Shown in pieces: positions 1 to 9,669 of a stretch of DNA of 64,000 nucleotides. Under the pieces are notes generated by a model. The model was not told the DNA's origin and did no database searches. It worked only from the letters and a program-made list of their open reading frames with translations. Position 1 is the first letter of the stretch; every line of letters begins with the position of its first letter. The stretch is from Nostoc sp. 'Peltigera membranacea cyanobiont' 210A (GTDB lineage: Bacteria; Cyanobacteriota; Cyanobacteriia; Cyanobacteriales; Nostocaceae), in assembly GCF_002246015.1 (NCBI RefSeq), contig NZ_NOLJ01000001.1:101127-165126 (forward strand). Reading direction: 5' to 3'. The position numbers and the translations under genes were made by a program.

Positions 1-152
1 CTGCCTCCCCTGCTCCCCCTGCCTCCCCTGCTCTTTTCACGAGGATCTCACTTTTTCGCGTTGCTCCCAGGCTGCCATTCATCCTATGCATACAGGATTA
101 GTTTGGCTCAAATCAGCGGGAGCAAGTAACTTTGAACTCTCACTGACCATTT
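1..152. repeat. Intergenic edge with C-rich tandem repeat
   Basis: The first 33 bases are a tandem of the unit TGCCTCCCC/TGCTCCCC. A related purine-rich form (GGAGGCA units) appears downstream of sat near 34670 and inside aerB near 58940. No gene is visible in this stretch. Confidence 0.6.
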
Positions 153-714
<562 letters not shown>

Positions 715-789
715 TCAACAATCTCAAAGTCACCCTTACCGCAAAATTACGAATTACGTTAGCGCCGTAGTAGCCTCATTACGAATTAG

Positions 790-1086
790 TTAGACTCCTA
801 CTTCTGATAATAGAGTTTCCATAGCTTCCCAAGAGAGTCCTTGTTGAATGTAACGGGGTGCTTCAGGATTATAAGGACTGGCTACTCGGTCAATTTTGAG
901 GATGTTTGCTCCATCTGGTAAAACTGGTACATCTGCATCAAATGCTGTAGGACGCATCAAAGAACTAGAAAAGCCTTTGAAAATAGCAATTGTATCTTGC
1001 GCATCAGCAATTTCCACCGTTACAATTAGGACTTCTTTGGTGCGTTTAGCGGTGTATTGTTCCAGTCGCTTGCCAATGGAATTCAT
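790..1086 (-). CDS. Conserved cyanobacterial hypothetical protein (98 aa)
   Basis: A 98-residue soluble protein with no recognisable enzyme motif. The sequence resembles a small cyanobacteria-restricted family built around a beta-rich core (VLIVTVEIADAQDTIAIFKGFSSSLMRPT) and a C-terminal helix (GLSWEAMETLLSEVGV). No membrane segment or signal peptide is seen. The start codon at 1086 follows a run of A residues, with no clear ribosome-binding site. It stands alone between the BrnTA pair and a DUF3177 gene, separated from the toxin gene by a copy of the dispersed AATTACGAATTACG repeat (near 745-785). Function unknown. Confidence 0.7.
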   Translation of the reverse strand: MNSIGKRLEQYTAKRTKEVLIVTVEIADAQDTIAIFKGFSSSLMRPTAFDADVPVLPDGANILKIDRVASPYNPEAPRYIQQGLSWEAMETLLSEVGV

Positions 1087-1123
1087 TTTTTTTTAAGTAG
1101 GGGTTAAGGTGGAACAACGACAG

Positions 1124-1720
1124 TTACTGTGGTGTGGCTGAACGTCCCTGTTTGCCCAACTTAACCAAAACAAAATAGCTTAAGTAAAGTATATAAATTA
1201 CTAAACTAGTTATGCCAAGAAAACCTAAGAACTCAGCCTTGCTGTTAGCATGAAAATATTCTTTGAATAATAACGGAATCTCAAACCAGACACGACAATA
1301 GGGAGTCTTCAGCATATTGCCAGAAAAAGCACAGCCCAAAAAAGGTATAAATGCTAGTGCGCCCAAAAAACAATAAACAGTTGTCGCCCAGCGCCAAGAG
1401 GTAAAAAGAAATTTCAAAGTTCCACTGGTTTGATACTCAATTTCATCGTTGATATCCACCCAGAACCACAGCGAAATCGGGATCAAAATCTGAGCTATCA
1501 ACCCAGAGATAAAGCTAACTGGATATTGAGCAATCATTAAGTAAATCGTGATTGCCACCAAGCTTGAGACTCGCCAGTATATAGCCAATAAGCGTTGTAT
1601 GCCTTCTGTTTTTTGTACAAATGCCCAGATCAGAAGAATTAGCGGAATAATTACCAGAAATAATACTGCCAGTCGGTAATCAATCCAGACGAAAGGTCGA
1701 AACCAAATATCATAGTCCAT
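1124..1720 (-). CDS. DUF3177 family membrane protein
   Basis: A 198-residue integral membrane protein of the cyanobacterial DUF3177 family, recognised from its N-terminus (DYDIWFRPFVWIDYRLAV). It has about five hydrophobic segments: LAVLFLVIIPLILLIWAFV, VAITIYLMIAQYPVSFISGL, a short segment around ILIPISLWFW, WATTVYCFLGALAFIPF, and a C-terminal LGFLGITSLVIYILYLSYFVLV. The function of the family is not known. I placed the start at the ATG at 1720, where GAG lies upstream, rather than at the in-frame TTG at 1732. The gene is monocistronic as far as can be seen. Confidence 0.85.
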   Translation of the reverse strand: MDYDIWFRPFVWIDYRLAVLFLVIIPLILLIWAFVQKTEGIQRLLAIYWRVSSLVAITIYLMIAQYPVSFISGLIAQILIPISLWFWVDINDEIEYQTSGTLKFLFTSWRWATTVYCFLGALAFIPFLGCAFSGNMLKTPYCRVWFEIPLLFKEYFHANSKAEFLGFLGITSLVIYILYLSYFVLVKLGKQGRSATPQ

Positions 1721-1939
1721 ATTTTTTCTCAAACAATAGATAAAAAAGAGGTCAGGAGTTCAAATAATCAATCAAGTAGGATTTTATACCACTAATGGAT
1801 TGTAGACTGCTAAATAAGGCAGGGATATTAAACCCTTTTATTCAGGAGTCAGTCGAACTCCCATTCATCCTGAATTCTTCTTGATAATAGTTTATTGAAC
1901 CTCGTATGACTAGAAGTCACGAGTATTATAAAAAATTTA

Positions 1940-1965
1940 TAGGGGCGTACATCTGTACGCCCCTA
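1940..1965. repeat. Perfect palindrome, GGGGCGTACA type
   Basis: A 12-base perfect stem (TAGGGGCGTACA / TGTACGCCCCTA) with a 2-base loop. This looks like a dispersed cyanobacterial palindrome rather than a terminator, because no T-run follows on either strand and it lies about 240 bases from the nearest gene end. Confidence 0.7.
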
Positions 1966-2088
1966 CTAACAATTAATTTGTTGTTTAATTTATGAAAATC
2001 GCAACTTATCCCTTTGGAAGAAGCCTATTGATTCAAATAAGGAATTTATTTTTTGTTTCTACGACTAAAATCGGTAGCTCTAAATAAA

Positions 2089-2141
2089 ACGCTTGCGAGT
2101 GGAGGACATTGGTGAGTTTCCACGTCCTTCACTCTAGGCGT
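2089..2141 (-). terminator. Probable rho-independent terminator of cp12
   Basis: On the minus strand an imperfect stem (GAGTGAAGGAC / GTCCTCCACTC, with outer ACGC/GCGT pairing) is followed by TTTTATTT. It lies about 60 bases after the cp12 stop codon. Confidence 0.65.
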
Positions 2142-2203
2142 CTTCTTTAGTCAATACTGATTATTTGCTGACCAAACAACAGAAAATCCAGTTGCCTCAA
2201 TTT

Positions 2204-2449
2204 CTAGTCGTCGTAAACCCGGCATTCAATTGCATCTGGGTTGTCATCACAATACTGTTCTAGAGAGTTTTTTGGCTTGCTTTGGCGCTTGTGCGAAGCT
2301 TCGGCTTGCAATTCTTCTACTGCATCCCAAGCAGCAGCACACTCTGGTGAGTTGCTACCGTTAATATCACAGACAGTACGCGCTTGTTCCACTTCTTCAT
2401 GGATTTTCTCTTGGATGTCGCCTTTTGCTGTTTCTTGGATGTTGGTCAT
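2204..2449 (-). CDS. cp12: CP12, Calvin-cycle redox switch protein
   Basis: CP12 is a small, intrinsically disordered cytosolic protein that binds GAPDH and phosphoribulokinase in the dark and inactivates both. The 81-residue length and two cysteine pairs are canonical: Cys27-Cys37 in the N-terminal helix hairpin (VCDINGSNSPEC) and Cys67-Cys76 in the C-terminal loop (YCDDNPDAIEC), each separated by the family spacing. The core AWDAVEEL is present and the C-terminus ends in the acidic CRVYDD tail that inserts into the GAPDH active site. All four cysteines are present, so a full redox switch is expected. It is transcribed alone and is followed by a terminator hairpin. Confidence 0.97.
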   Translation of the reverse strand: MTNIQETAKGDIQEKIHEEVEQARTVCDINGSNSPECAAAWDAVEELQAEASHKRQSKPKNSLEQYCDDNPDAIECRVYDD

Positions 2450-2823
2450 TAGCTTTAGTCTCGTTGTGTGTTGTTAATACTAGTATAGAAAATGTTCAGA
2501 AATGGCAGTTTTTCGCTTGATTAATAACCATTCTAACCATTTAGCCAATCATAAGTTAGTGTTTTAGCCCATTGATTTATAACCAATACAGCAAGCTACC
2601 GCATCTATAATGCATTTACCTTTATTTTTTAAGATTTTGTGGAATTAGTAGCATAGATAAATAATCATACAATATATTTAGATGCCTATATTAGGGAATG
2701 ACAACCCCAGCTTCTTGGGATGGAGGAGACAAAGGGCTGGCATCAATTCTTGTAAGATGCAATTCTTCCCAAAATAAAAAGTCAAAATCTACTAGCCTAA
2801 AAAGAGAAAGAAGCTCAAAACTC
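2450..2823. promoter_or_regulatory. Divergent intergenic region, cp12 / FIST gene
   Basis: About 370 bases separating two divergent genes. It must hold both promoters, but I see no confident -10/-35 pair or operator. The plus-strand reading frame stays open upstream to 2698, but that extension is low-complexity and is not included in the FIST gene. Confidence 0.5.
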
Positions 2824-4056
2824 ATGGCAGACCAAATGCAGTGGGCAAATGCCCTATCAACCCGTCATTCTCTGGAAGCCGCTGTTACAGATGTGGTAGA
2901 ACGAGCCGTTTCATCGTTAACAGTACCTGCGGATCTAGGACTGGTATTCATTTCGTCTGCTTTTGCGAGTGAGTATTCCCGACTGTTACCCTTGTTAGCT
3001 GAAAAACTTTCTGTGCCTGTGTTAATTGGCTGTAGTGGTGGTGGTGTAATTGGGACGACAGTTAGCGGAGAAACCCAAGAATTGGAAGCCGAACCAGCTA
3101 TTAGCTTGACTTTAGCACACCTTCCAGGAGTGAAGATTCAAGTTTTTCATGTTGTTGCTGAAGAATTACCTGACTTAGACAGTTCACCAGATGCTTGGCT
3201 TGATTTGATCGGTGTACCACCATCACCGACACCGCAGTTTATTTTGCTGTCTAGTTCTTTCGCCTCTGGAATCAACGATTTGTTGCAGGGACTGGATTTT
3301 GCTTATCCAGGATCGACGATCGTGGGAGGACAGGCTAGTGGTGGAGGTATGGGTGGTCGTGTTGCCCTTTTTTGTAACGATACTAACGGTGAGGAACAGC
3401 AAAACTTGTATCGGGAGGGCACTGTTGGTATAGCTTTGACTGGCAATATTGTTTTGGAAACGATTGTCGCCCAAGGATGCCGACCAATTGGCAAGCCATT
3501 ACAAGTTACAAAAGCCGATCGCAATATTATTTTAGAGTTAGATGAGAAAGTGCCTCTGGTAGTATTGCGAGATTTGATTGCTAGTCTCAGCGAACAAGAA
3601 CGGATTTTAGCACAGCATTCTCTGTTTGTTGGTGTGGCAATGGATGAATTTAAGCTGGCTTTGCAGCAAGGAGACTTTTTAATACGTGGTATTCTTGGGG
3701 TCGATCCAAATGCTGGGGCGATCGCAATTGGCGATCGCGTCCGTCCTGGTCAAAGGCTGCAATTCCATCTACGCGATGCCCAAGCCTCTGCTGAAGACCT
3801 CGAATTACTCCTCCAAAGTTATCAACATCAACGAGAATCTGAACCCTCTGCTGTAGCTGCTTTAATGTTTTCCTGTCTGGGGCGAGGTGAAGGACTCTAT
3901 GGAAAACCCAACTTCGATTCTGAATTATTTCAGCGCTACCTTAACGATATTCCTGTAGGTGGCTTTTTCTGTGGCGGTGAAATCGGCCCTGTAGGTGGCA
4001 GAACCTTCTTACACGCCTATACTTCAGCATTTGGAATTTGTCGCCAAAATCAGTAA
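2824..4056 (+). CDS. FIST domain signal-transduction protein
   Basis: A 410-residue soluble protein with FIST_N (about residues 25-215) and FIST_C (about 220-385) domains. The family is thought to bind small ligands such as amino acids and is found alone or fused to signalling modules; here it stands alone. Supporting motifs are the glycine-rich LIGCSGGGVIGTT and GSTIVGGQASGGGMGGRVALF in the N domain, and the C-terminal SCLGRGEGLYG followed by VGGFFCGGEIGPVGG, which is highly characteristic. I chose the ATG at 2824 (MADQMQWANAL), where homologs start; an ATG at 2698 would add 42 residues without domain character. Divergent from cp12. Confidence 0.88.
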   Translation: MADQMQWANALSTRHSLEAAVTDVVERAVSSLTVPADLGLVFISSAFASEYSRLLPLLAEKLSVPVLIGCSGGGVIGTTVSGETQELEAEPAISLTLAHLPGVKIQVFHVVAEELPDLDSSPDAWLDLIGVPPSPTPQFILLSSSFASGINDLLQGLDFAYPGSTIVGGQASGGGMGGRVALFCNDTNGEEQQNLYREGTVGIALTGNIVLETIVAQGCRPIGKPLQVTKADRNIILELDEKVPLVVLRDLIASLSEQERILAQHSLFVGVAMDEFKLALQQGDFLIRGILGVDPNAGAIAIGDRVRPGQRLQFHLRDAQASAEDLELLLQSYQHQRESEPSAVAALMFSCLGRGEGLYGKPNFDSELFQRYLNDIPVGGFFCGGEIGPVGGRTFLHAYTSAFGICRQNQ

Positions 4057-4117
4057 TGAGTGCTGTTAGCGGTAGCGGGGCGTTTAGCCCGTGCTGAGTG
4101 GTGAGTATTGAATCACC

Positions 4118-4141
4118 TTCTAACTCCTAACTCCTAACTCT
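4118..4141. repeat. Heptanucleotide repeat TAACTCC
   Basis: Three tandem copies of CTAACTC sit at the 3' end of the phosphoesterase gene and overlap its last codons. The same heptad occurs inside the tRNA-Leu intron near 12425-12450. Confidence 0.7.
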
Positions 4142-5264
4142 TATTCAGCAAAAGTGTGCTGTTATTATCAATCATTGTCAAATTTCCATTAGTAGCGATA
4201 CCTGGATTGGGCTGTGATGCTGCACTATATGTCTGAATATAGCGCCGCACTTCTGGGGGAAAATGAGGATAATCTAATACTGCATCACCATCAGCAATAG
4301 TTGCCCAGAAATCGCGCAAACCAGGAGCTATTTTTTTTGCCTGTGATAACGGTAAGTTTAATGGAGAGTGAGTTAGTAGCTTGATTAGGAAAGGGAAAGA
4401 GCGATCGCCCATCCACTGCCGTGATGACTGTTGTAAGTCGGGAAACTCAGGCACTGACTCTACGCGATGGGATAAAATTTGCAACGATTCTTTACCTTGG
4501 TTATCCCGATGAAACTCTAGCACTCGGTAAGGGTGAGGATAGCTCACTAAAGAACCAGTCGTAATATCATATACTCCATCTGAGTAAGCAATATCCTGAA
4601 CGTGCAAATGCCCGGTAAATACTAGCTTGACTCCGTAGCGCCTCAGCAGCTGCAATAGTTCTGCTGAATTGGACAACATATAGCGATGTGCCAGTGGATG
4701 GTTCGATTGATTGGGCAAATGCTCCACCACATTATGATGCACCATTACCAAAACTAAGTCATCACCAGATGCTGCTAGCACCTCTTCTAACCACCGCAGC
4801 TGTTTGGCATCCAAACACCCCACTTGCTCTCCCTGGTCATTAAAGGAGTTAGAATTTAGTCCAATCAGCTTAACTCCAGGCAGCAATTGACGAATGTAGT
4901 ACATCTGCTGGGGGTCGTCATAGCCAAACTTCGTGTAATAGTAGGGAAAATCCGCAAAAGCAATTGATTGCCGATCGGCCAACAGCACAGGAACGTCATG
5001 ATTACCAGGAACTACATAGACAGGAAAAGGCAGTTGGGCTAAACATTGTTGCAACCAGGCGTGGTTCTCTGGTTCGCCGTGCTGGGTTAAATCTCCTGGC
5101 AACAACAAGAAATCTAAATCGAGTTGTGTTAAATGTTCTAGTACACTTTTAAATGCTGAGATACTTACTTCTACCAGATGAAAGCGGCTAGGGTGATCCC
5201 AGATTGTGTGAGGAAGTGCCAGGTGTAAGTCGCTGACTACGGCAAAGCGAAAATTGAGAGTCAT
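4134..5264 (-). CDS. Calcineurin-like metallophosphoesterase, CpdA/Icc type
   Basis: A 376-residue protein with the full set of two-metal phosphoesterase motifs in order: D-x-H (VVSDLHLAL, residues 9-17), GD (LLPGDLTQHGE, about 55), GNHD (VVPGNHDVP, about 86), VHHN (about 175) and GHLH (VFTGHLHVQD, about 217). These are typical of class III cyclic-nucleotide phosphodiesterases such as CpdA, so cAMP is a plausible substrate, but family members also hydrolyse other phosphodiesters. A C-terminal extension of about 110 residues goes beyond minimal CpdA. There is no signal peptide, so a cytoplasmic location is expected. The gene is convergent with the FIST gene and its 3' end overlaps a heptad repeat. 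Confidence 0.85.
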   Translation of the reverse strand: MTLNFRFAVVSDLHLALPHTIWDHPSRFHLVEVSISAFKSVLEHLTQLDLDFLLLPGDLTQHGEPENHAWLQQCLAQLPFPVYVVPGNHDVPVLLADRQSIAFADFPYYYTKFGYDDPQQMYYIRQLLPGVKLIGLNSNSFNDQGEQVGCLDAKQLRWLEEVLAASGDDLVLVMVHHNVVEHLPNQSNHPLAHRYMLSNSAELLQLLRRYGVKLVFTGHLHVQDIAYSDGVYDITTGSLVSYPHPYRVLEFHRDNQGKESLQILSHRVESVPEFPDLQQSSRQWMGDRSFPFLIKLLTHSPLNLPLSQAKKIAPGLRDFWATIADGDAVLDYPHFPPEVRRYIQTYSAASQPNPGIATNGNLTMIDNNSTLLLNKS

Positions 5265-5536
5265 TGATTTATGAAAATGTTAAAAGCAGGGGTTAAAATA
5301 AGCCTTTTCCCAAAAGTATAACGCTTGCTTTGTTTCCCTGCGTAGGAGTGCGTCTACTTAACATTTGTATACATGAAGCATCGATTGTACACTATGGTGA
5401 CAATTGACTTAAGGGTTAATCATAAGCATTTAATCTCCAAAAATTATCGGAAATTTGATTGCTAAAAATTATTAATTAATGCTCGAATAAGTGGGCGATC
5501 GCTGCTATCTGTACCTGAATAAATAATGAATGGGTA

Positions 5537-6702
5537 TTGACAACTCCCCGCACCTATTGGCGTGGGGATTCTTCCTTCACAGAAAAATGCCTTGTAAAAG
5601 CAGTGCCTTTACTTGGTCTGACTCTTTCTCCAGAAGCAGTAGCGAGATGCCCTCCCGCTAAAAGTCGTAAACCTTCATCTCTAATATTCTTACTGGCATT
5701 AATATCCCTGTCGTGTGTCATTTTGCAATCGGGACATTGCCAAGTACGAATATCTAAACTGAGGTTATCTATTTGATGCAAGCAGTGATTACAAGTCTTT
5801 GAACTAGGGAAAAATCTATCTACTTCAATATATATTTTCCCTTCCCACTCGGATTTGTATTTTAGCATGGTACAAAATTGTCCCCAACCAGCATCACTAA
5901 TTGATTTAGCTAACTTCGGATTCTTGACCATGTTGCGAACTGCTAAATTTTCTACGACTATGACTTGATTTTCGTCAACTAATTTACAACTTAGTTTGTG
6001 TAGAAAGTCTTCACGGCATCTAGTAATTTTGGTGTGAACAATAGCCACTTTAATCCGTGCTTTGTTGCAGTTACTAGATCCTTTTTGTTTGCGGCTAACT
6101 TGTTTTTGTTTCTTGGCTAACTTCACCTCGTATTTGCGATAGTATTTGGGATTGCCATGCTTAGTTCCATCTGATGTAATAGCGTAATAGGTTATTCCCA
6201 TATCTACGCCAATAGCTTTACCTTCTGACGATGAAACAGGTTTATCTTTACCATCATCATAAAGACAAGCGGTATAGTATTCACCAGAGGGAGCAAGTGA
6301 TACTGTAGCTGATTTCAGCTTACCTTCCGGCAACCGAGATACTTTGCAGTATACCTTACCTAGTTTTGGCAAAGTGAGATAGTCGCCATCTAATTTAATT
6401 GCTTGTGGGAATCGGATAGATTGTTTTTGCCCCTTCTTTTTGAAGTTTGGGTACAAAGCCCGCTTTTCAAAAAAGTTCAAAAATGCGCTGGACAAATCTA
6501 ATGCGACTTGTTGTAAGCATTGAGAAGGTGGTTCTGTTAGCCACTCATATTCTTTCTTCAAAGAAGGTAGTAAATTAATGATGTCGTTGCGACTTAATCC
6601 CTTACCTGTATTCCTGTAAGCTTCACCAGTTAGATTAAGTGCAAAGTTGTAAAACCAGCGTACACAACCAAACGACTTGGCAAGCAATACCGCTTGCTCC
6701 CA
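5537..6702 (-). mobile_element. IS605/IS1341-type element A, left end lost
   Basis: This element carries tnpB only. Its right end has a 9-bp stem-loop (5546-5567; CCCCACGCC / GGTGCGGGG read on the minus strand) that overlaps the tnpB stop codon, then ends in GTTGTCAA. TCAA (5537-5540) matches the right-end cleavage tetranucleotide known for IS608-like elements and recurs in the other two elements here. The left end is missing: coding homology stops near 6702, beside a HIP1 octamer at 6705-6712, and no left-end hairpin follows. The right-end stem-loop is also the expected 3' part of the guide (omega) RNA. Confidence 0.75.
5554..6687 (-). pseudogene. tnpB: TnpB, RNA-guided nuclease, N-terminally truncated
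   Basis: TnpB proteins are RuvC-type nucleases guided by an RNA from the element's right end. The RuvC residues are all present: AIGVDMGITYY (Asp), IVVENLAVRNM (Glu) and HDRDINASKNI (Asp), with a zinc ribbon CNHC...CPDC before the last. The N-terminus is not. The frame can only be read from EQAVLLAKSFGCVRW, the middle of the first wedge-domain helix, and a stop lies upstream at 6718-6720, so about 20 starting residues are lost. The only available start is a TTG at 6687, with no ribosome-binding site. A shortened product is possible but probably inactive. The next gene, mtnP, diverges. Confidence 0.8.
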
Positions 6703-6801
6703 ATGCGATCGCCTAGCTCATCGTAGATATCGCTTTGTTTTCTGCTACTCCCCTTTTCGATAAAATAACTGAGCAGATTAGCAAAGAACAGGTTCAGAAT
6801 C

Positions 6802-7674
6802 ATGGCTCAAGCTAGTATTGGGATTATAGGTGGTAGCGGTCTTTACAAAATGGATGCCCTCAAAGATGTCGAAGAGGTGCGAGTCGAGACTCCTTTTGGT
6901 TCACCATCTGATGCTTTGATTCTGGGGACTTTGGATGGTACACTAGTAGCTTTTTTGGCGCGTCATGGCCGCAATCACACGCTTTTACCCTCTGAGTTAC
7001 CGTTTCGCGCTAATATCTATGCGATGAAGCAATTGGGTGTGAAGTATTTAATTTCAGCTAGTGCTGTGGGTTCCTTGAAGGAAGAGGCGAAACCACTGGA
7101 TATGGTGGTGCCAGATCAGTTTATTGACAGAACGAAAAATCGGATTTCAACGTTTTTCGGTGAGGGAATTGTGGCTCACATTGCCTTTGCCGATCCGATT
7201 TGTAAGAATTTGGCTGCTGTCTTGGCAGATGCGATCGCATCTCTCAATTTACCAGAAGTTACTCTTCATCGCGGCGGCACTTATGTATGCATGGAAGGGC
7301 CAGCTTTTTCCACAAAGGCAGAATCGAATCTTTACCGCAGTTGGGGTGCAACAATCATTGGGATGACGAATTTACCAGAGGCGAAGTTGGCTAGGGAAGC
7401 GGAAATTGCTTATGCAACTTTAGCGCTGGTGACAGATTATGATTGTTGGCATCCAGACCATGACAGTGTGACGGTGGAATTGGTGATTGGCAATTTGCTG
7501 CGGAATGCTGTGAATGCTCAAAAGGTGATTCAAGAAACTGTGCGGCGCTTGAGTGAAAATCCGCCACCGAGTGAGGCGCATTCGGCGTTGCAGTATGCGA
7601 TTTTGACTCAATTAGATAAAGCGCCAGCAGCGACGAAGGAAAAGTTAGGGTTATTGTTGCAGAAGTATTTGTAG
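6802..7674 (+). CDS. mtnP: S-methyl-5'-thioadenosine phosphorylase
   Basis: This enzyme cleaves methylthioadenosine, a by-product of polyamine synthesis, into adenine and methylthioribose-1-phosphate for methionine salvage. The 290-residue length fits the family. Visible motifs are the N-terminal phosphate loop [10 protein letters not shown], the [19 protein letters not shown] block, the substrate motif [16 protein letters not shown] (about 168-184) with [15 protein letters not shown], and the purine-binding DYDCWHPDH (about 213-221). The Thr-Asn-Leu-Pro-Glu segment fits the MTA-type rather than the guanosine-type of the PNP superfamily. The gene stands alone, with element A inserted just upstream on the other strand; its promoter must lie within 6703-6801. 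Confidence 0.95.
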   Translation: MAQASIGIIGGSGLYKMDALKDVEEVRVETPFGSPSDALILGTLDGTLVAFLARHGRNHTLLPSELPFRANIYAMKQLGVKYLISASAVGSLKEEAKPLDMVVPDQFIDRTKNRISTFFGEGIVAHIAFADPICKNLAAVLADAIASLNLPEVTLHRGGTYVCMEGPAFSTKAESNLYRSWGATIIGMTNLPEAKLAREAEIAYATLALVTDYDCWHPDHDSVTVELVIGNLLRNAVNAQKVIQETVRRLSENPPPSEAHSALQYAILTQLDKAPAATKEKLGLLLQKYL

Positions 7675-8079
7675 TATTGCTGATGAATGAGCGATGTTTA
7701 TGACGGGCTGTTCGGTAACGCACTTTCTCAGATTACAGCAAGAGCGATGTCTACGACGGGCTACGCCTACGCCCGTAAATATATAAGCTGTCGTCACCAA
7801 AATCATGATTTTCATTGACAAAATCATAATTTTTGTTATAAAGCTTTGCTTGTTCCTTATTTTGATAGCCGCCACTACGAGACTTCAGATTCGGAAAAAT
7901 AGTCTTACCCAACTGCAAATTTCCTTCAGGGCTGAACTTTGTTTGAATTCCTAAGTTTAAGGGAATTAAACCCCATCTCAAACCAAAACAAAGCCTGCAT
8001 GGACAGGCTTTGTTTTAGTAGCACCAGACTATAAGTCTGTGGGCGCTTTCAAATTTTTACAAGAATTAAATGACTAATT
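7675..8079. other. Intergenic region with dispersed repeats
   Basis: Two imperfect copies of the dispersed GCGATGTCTACGACGGGCTA repeat lie at about 7690-7725 and 7743-7775. Other copies occur near 19451 and, inverted, near 19811. A minus-strand open frame at 7751-7981 runs into these repeats and is not called. A strong hairpin (7985-8016) is listed separately. Confidence 0.6.
7985..8016. terminator. Perfect 13-bp hairpin, bidirectional terminator
   Basis: The stem AAAACAAAGCCTG / CAGGCTTTGTTTT is perfect with a 6-base loop. The A and T runs on the two sides let it act on either strand. It lies between the convergent mtnP and lipoprotein genes. Confidence 0.8.
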
Positions 8080-8673
8080 TCAATCAACCGCCTTCTTCAC
8101 TGCGTTTCCTGCATCGTCAGCTGTACGCCGAACATTTTTTCCAGCATCCTCAGCCCCACGCTGAACATTTGTTGTCACATCTTCGGCAGCATTCTGGGTA
8201 TTACCCTTAAGATTTTCAATTCCTCGCTGAGTTCCCTTAACAACGCCTTTGCGAACTTCTTCAGCTGAACTGCCGATATCTTCACCCAGGTTCTTTACTC
8301 TTTCACCAAGGGGTGTACCTTGTTTGTAATTTTCGCCATATTGCCCTGGGCTGTCAATTCCCTTGCGATCAATATTTTTTTGAGCATTTTTCGCTAGCGC
8401 ATCAGCTCTGTCAGTCGCTGCTTTCTCGTCTAATCTGCCTCTGGGTTCTACATCACTAAAGTTATTCATTCCACCAGCAGGAGAAGAGAGTGGATAATCT
8501 TTTGTGGGATCGTATCGTTTGGAATAAGGTGATTGAGCATCAGGCTGTGGTGGCTGTGTTGCTATTCCTGGGGCACCACAAGCTTGTGTCAGAAATAAGA
8601 ATATCCCTGCCAAAAAAACTGTTAAAACTTTTAAGGGACGAATATTTTTCAGCCAAGTCATTGCTTTTTTCAT
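8080..8673 (-). CDS. Lipoprotein, paralog of the next gene (197 aa)
   Basis: A 197-residue predicted lipoprotein. The N-terminus has a basic region, a hydrophobic core (VLTVFLAGIFLFLT) and a lipobox QAC, so Cys at about residue 32 is the likely lipidated residue. The mature part is hydrophilic. Its last 90 residues (VKNLGEDIGSSAEEVRKGVV...) have the repeating Ala/Lys/Asp pattern of amphipathic LEA-like or apolipoprotein-like helices. I chose the start at 8673 because AAGGA lies upstream; an ATG at 8733 adds 20 residues that spoil the signal peptide. The upstream neighbour is a shorter relative with a nearly identical signal region (LTIFLAGLLLIVSTAC). Function unknown; a stress-related envelope role is only a guess. 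Confidence 0.75.
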   Translation of the reverse strand: MKKAMTWLKNIRPLKVLTVFLAGIFLFLTQACGAPGIATQPPQPDAQSPYSKRYDPTKDYPLSSPAGGMNNFSDVEPRGRLDEKAATDRADALAKNAQKNIDRKGIDSPGQYGENYKQGTPLGERVKNLGEDIGSSAEEVRKGVVKGTQRGIENLKGNTQNAAEDVTTNVQRGAEDAGKNVRRTADDAGNAVKKAVD

Positions 8674-8772
8674 ACTTTTAAGTCCTTGCTTTTTTGTGAC
8701 TAAGTTAAACTTCAACCAAGATAGCATTCGCAAGCTATTTTAAATCTCAAGCAGTGAGACAAAATAAGGCTT

Positions 8773-9339
8773 CTATCTGCCTACTGCGGGATTTTTTTGT
8801 AATTCCGGTCTAGCACCCGCTTCATCTGCTTTATCTTTCAAAAAGCCGGAAGCTTCTTCAATAGCCCCTTTTACAGTGTCAAGCCGATCTTTAACCCGAT
8901 CTCCTACATTTGATTCATTCTGAATCAAACCACCGGGTTCAGGCTGACGGAAGTCTTTATCTGTAATCAATGGCAGTTCTGCTTCTTTCTGGACTCGACC
9001 GGCTGGTGTCTCGCCACCAGGATAAAGTATCTCAGATTCTCTATTTGTAGCAATCAACAATTGCGAACTTGGTTGTAAGCTAGCTTGGTCGCGTCCCTGA
9101 CTGGCTTTTGGGTTTGCTATTTTCGGATCGGTAGACATTCTGTAGTTGCTATACTTGTCTCCACCATTCTTATAAGGGTTGTTTGCTCCACCGGCTTGTA
9201 CAGCAGGATTTTGCGGATTTGCACCTTGAGCATTTGCCCCACTACAAGCAGTGCTAACTATCAACAATAGTCCAGCTAAAAAGATAGTTAATATCTGGCG
9301 CAATCTTATTTGTTTCAAGAATACTCTCACAGCGTTCAC
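8773..9339 (-). CDS. Lipoprotein, paralog of the previous gene (188 aa)
   Basis: A 188-residue predicted lipoprotein with a GTG start at 9339 and an excellent ribosome-binding site (AGGAGG, spacing about 6). The signal peptide is basic, then ILTIFLAGLLLIVS, then the lipobox TAC. The mature part is rich in Asn, Gln and Pro and ends in an amphipathic helix region (VKDRLDTVKGAIEEASGFLKDKADEAG). Together with the gene 99 bases downstream it probably forms a two-gene unit, given their paralogous signal regions and a shared NNFSD/NPYKNGGDKYSNY-type proline- and tyrosine-rich middle. No enzymatic motif is visible. Confidence 0.75.
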   Translation of the reverse strand: MNAVRVFLKQIRLRQILTIFLAGLLLIVSTACSGANAQGANPQNPAVQAGGANNPYKNGGDKYSNYRMSTDPKIANPKASQGRDQASLQPSSQLLIATNRESEILYPGGETPAGRVQKEAELPLITDKDFRQPEPGGLIQNESNVGDRVKDRLDTVKGAIEEASGFLKDKADEAGARPELQKNPAVGR

Positions 9340-9669
9340 GTATGTCCTCCTTACAAAATATTAATAAACTAACAATTTGCTGAAATCATTGGATTGGTCA
9401 GCAAGTTATTGTGCTTGTTTTGGTTCGCTCACTTTCGATAACCTGTATTCAGGATATGAATAATAAAATGCTCTTTACCTCTAGCGCAGGCTACATTTTA
9501 ATGAGTATAAAAATAATATTTTTATCTAACTCTAGAGAGATATAAAATAAAGTAATATAGTTTTCGTAAAAAGAACTACATCAAGTTGTTTGATACTTCA
9601 AAATATTTGGATATATAGCTGATACACCATAAGATTTGAGGGATTCAGCCTTGTTGCTCTCAACGTTAA
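9340..9669. promoter_or_regulatory. Divergent intergenic region, lipoproteins / UPF0104
   Basis: About 330 AT-rich bases that must carry promoters for the lipoprotein pair and the UPF0104 gene. I see no confident operator, repeat or RNA. Confidence 0.5.

Larger units (their letters stand above)
1721..2203. other. Intergenic region between DUF3177 and cp12
   Basis: About 480 bases with no supported gene. It contains one perfect palindrome (1940-1965) and the cp12 terminator (2089-2141), listed separately. The rest is AT-rich. Confidence 0.6.

Noticed and set aside
2241..2477. Plus-strand ORF antisense to cp12
   Set aside because: A shadow of the cp12 frame; the antisense protein shows no motif.
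7751..7981. 76-codon minus-strand ORF
   Set aside because: Its 3' part is the dispersed GACGGGCTACGCC repeat, and the rest shows no family likeness. Possibly a decayed fragment.
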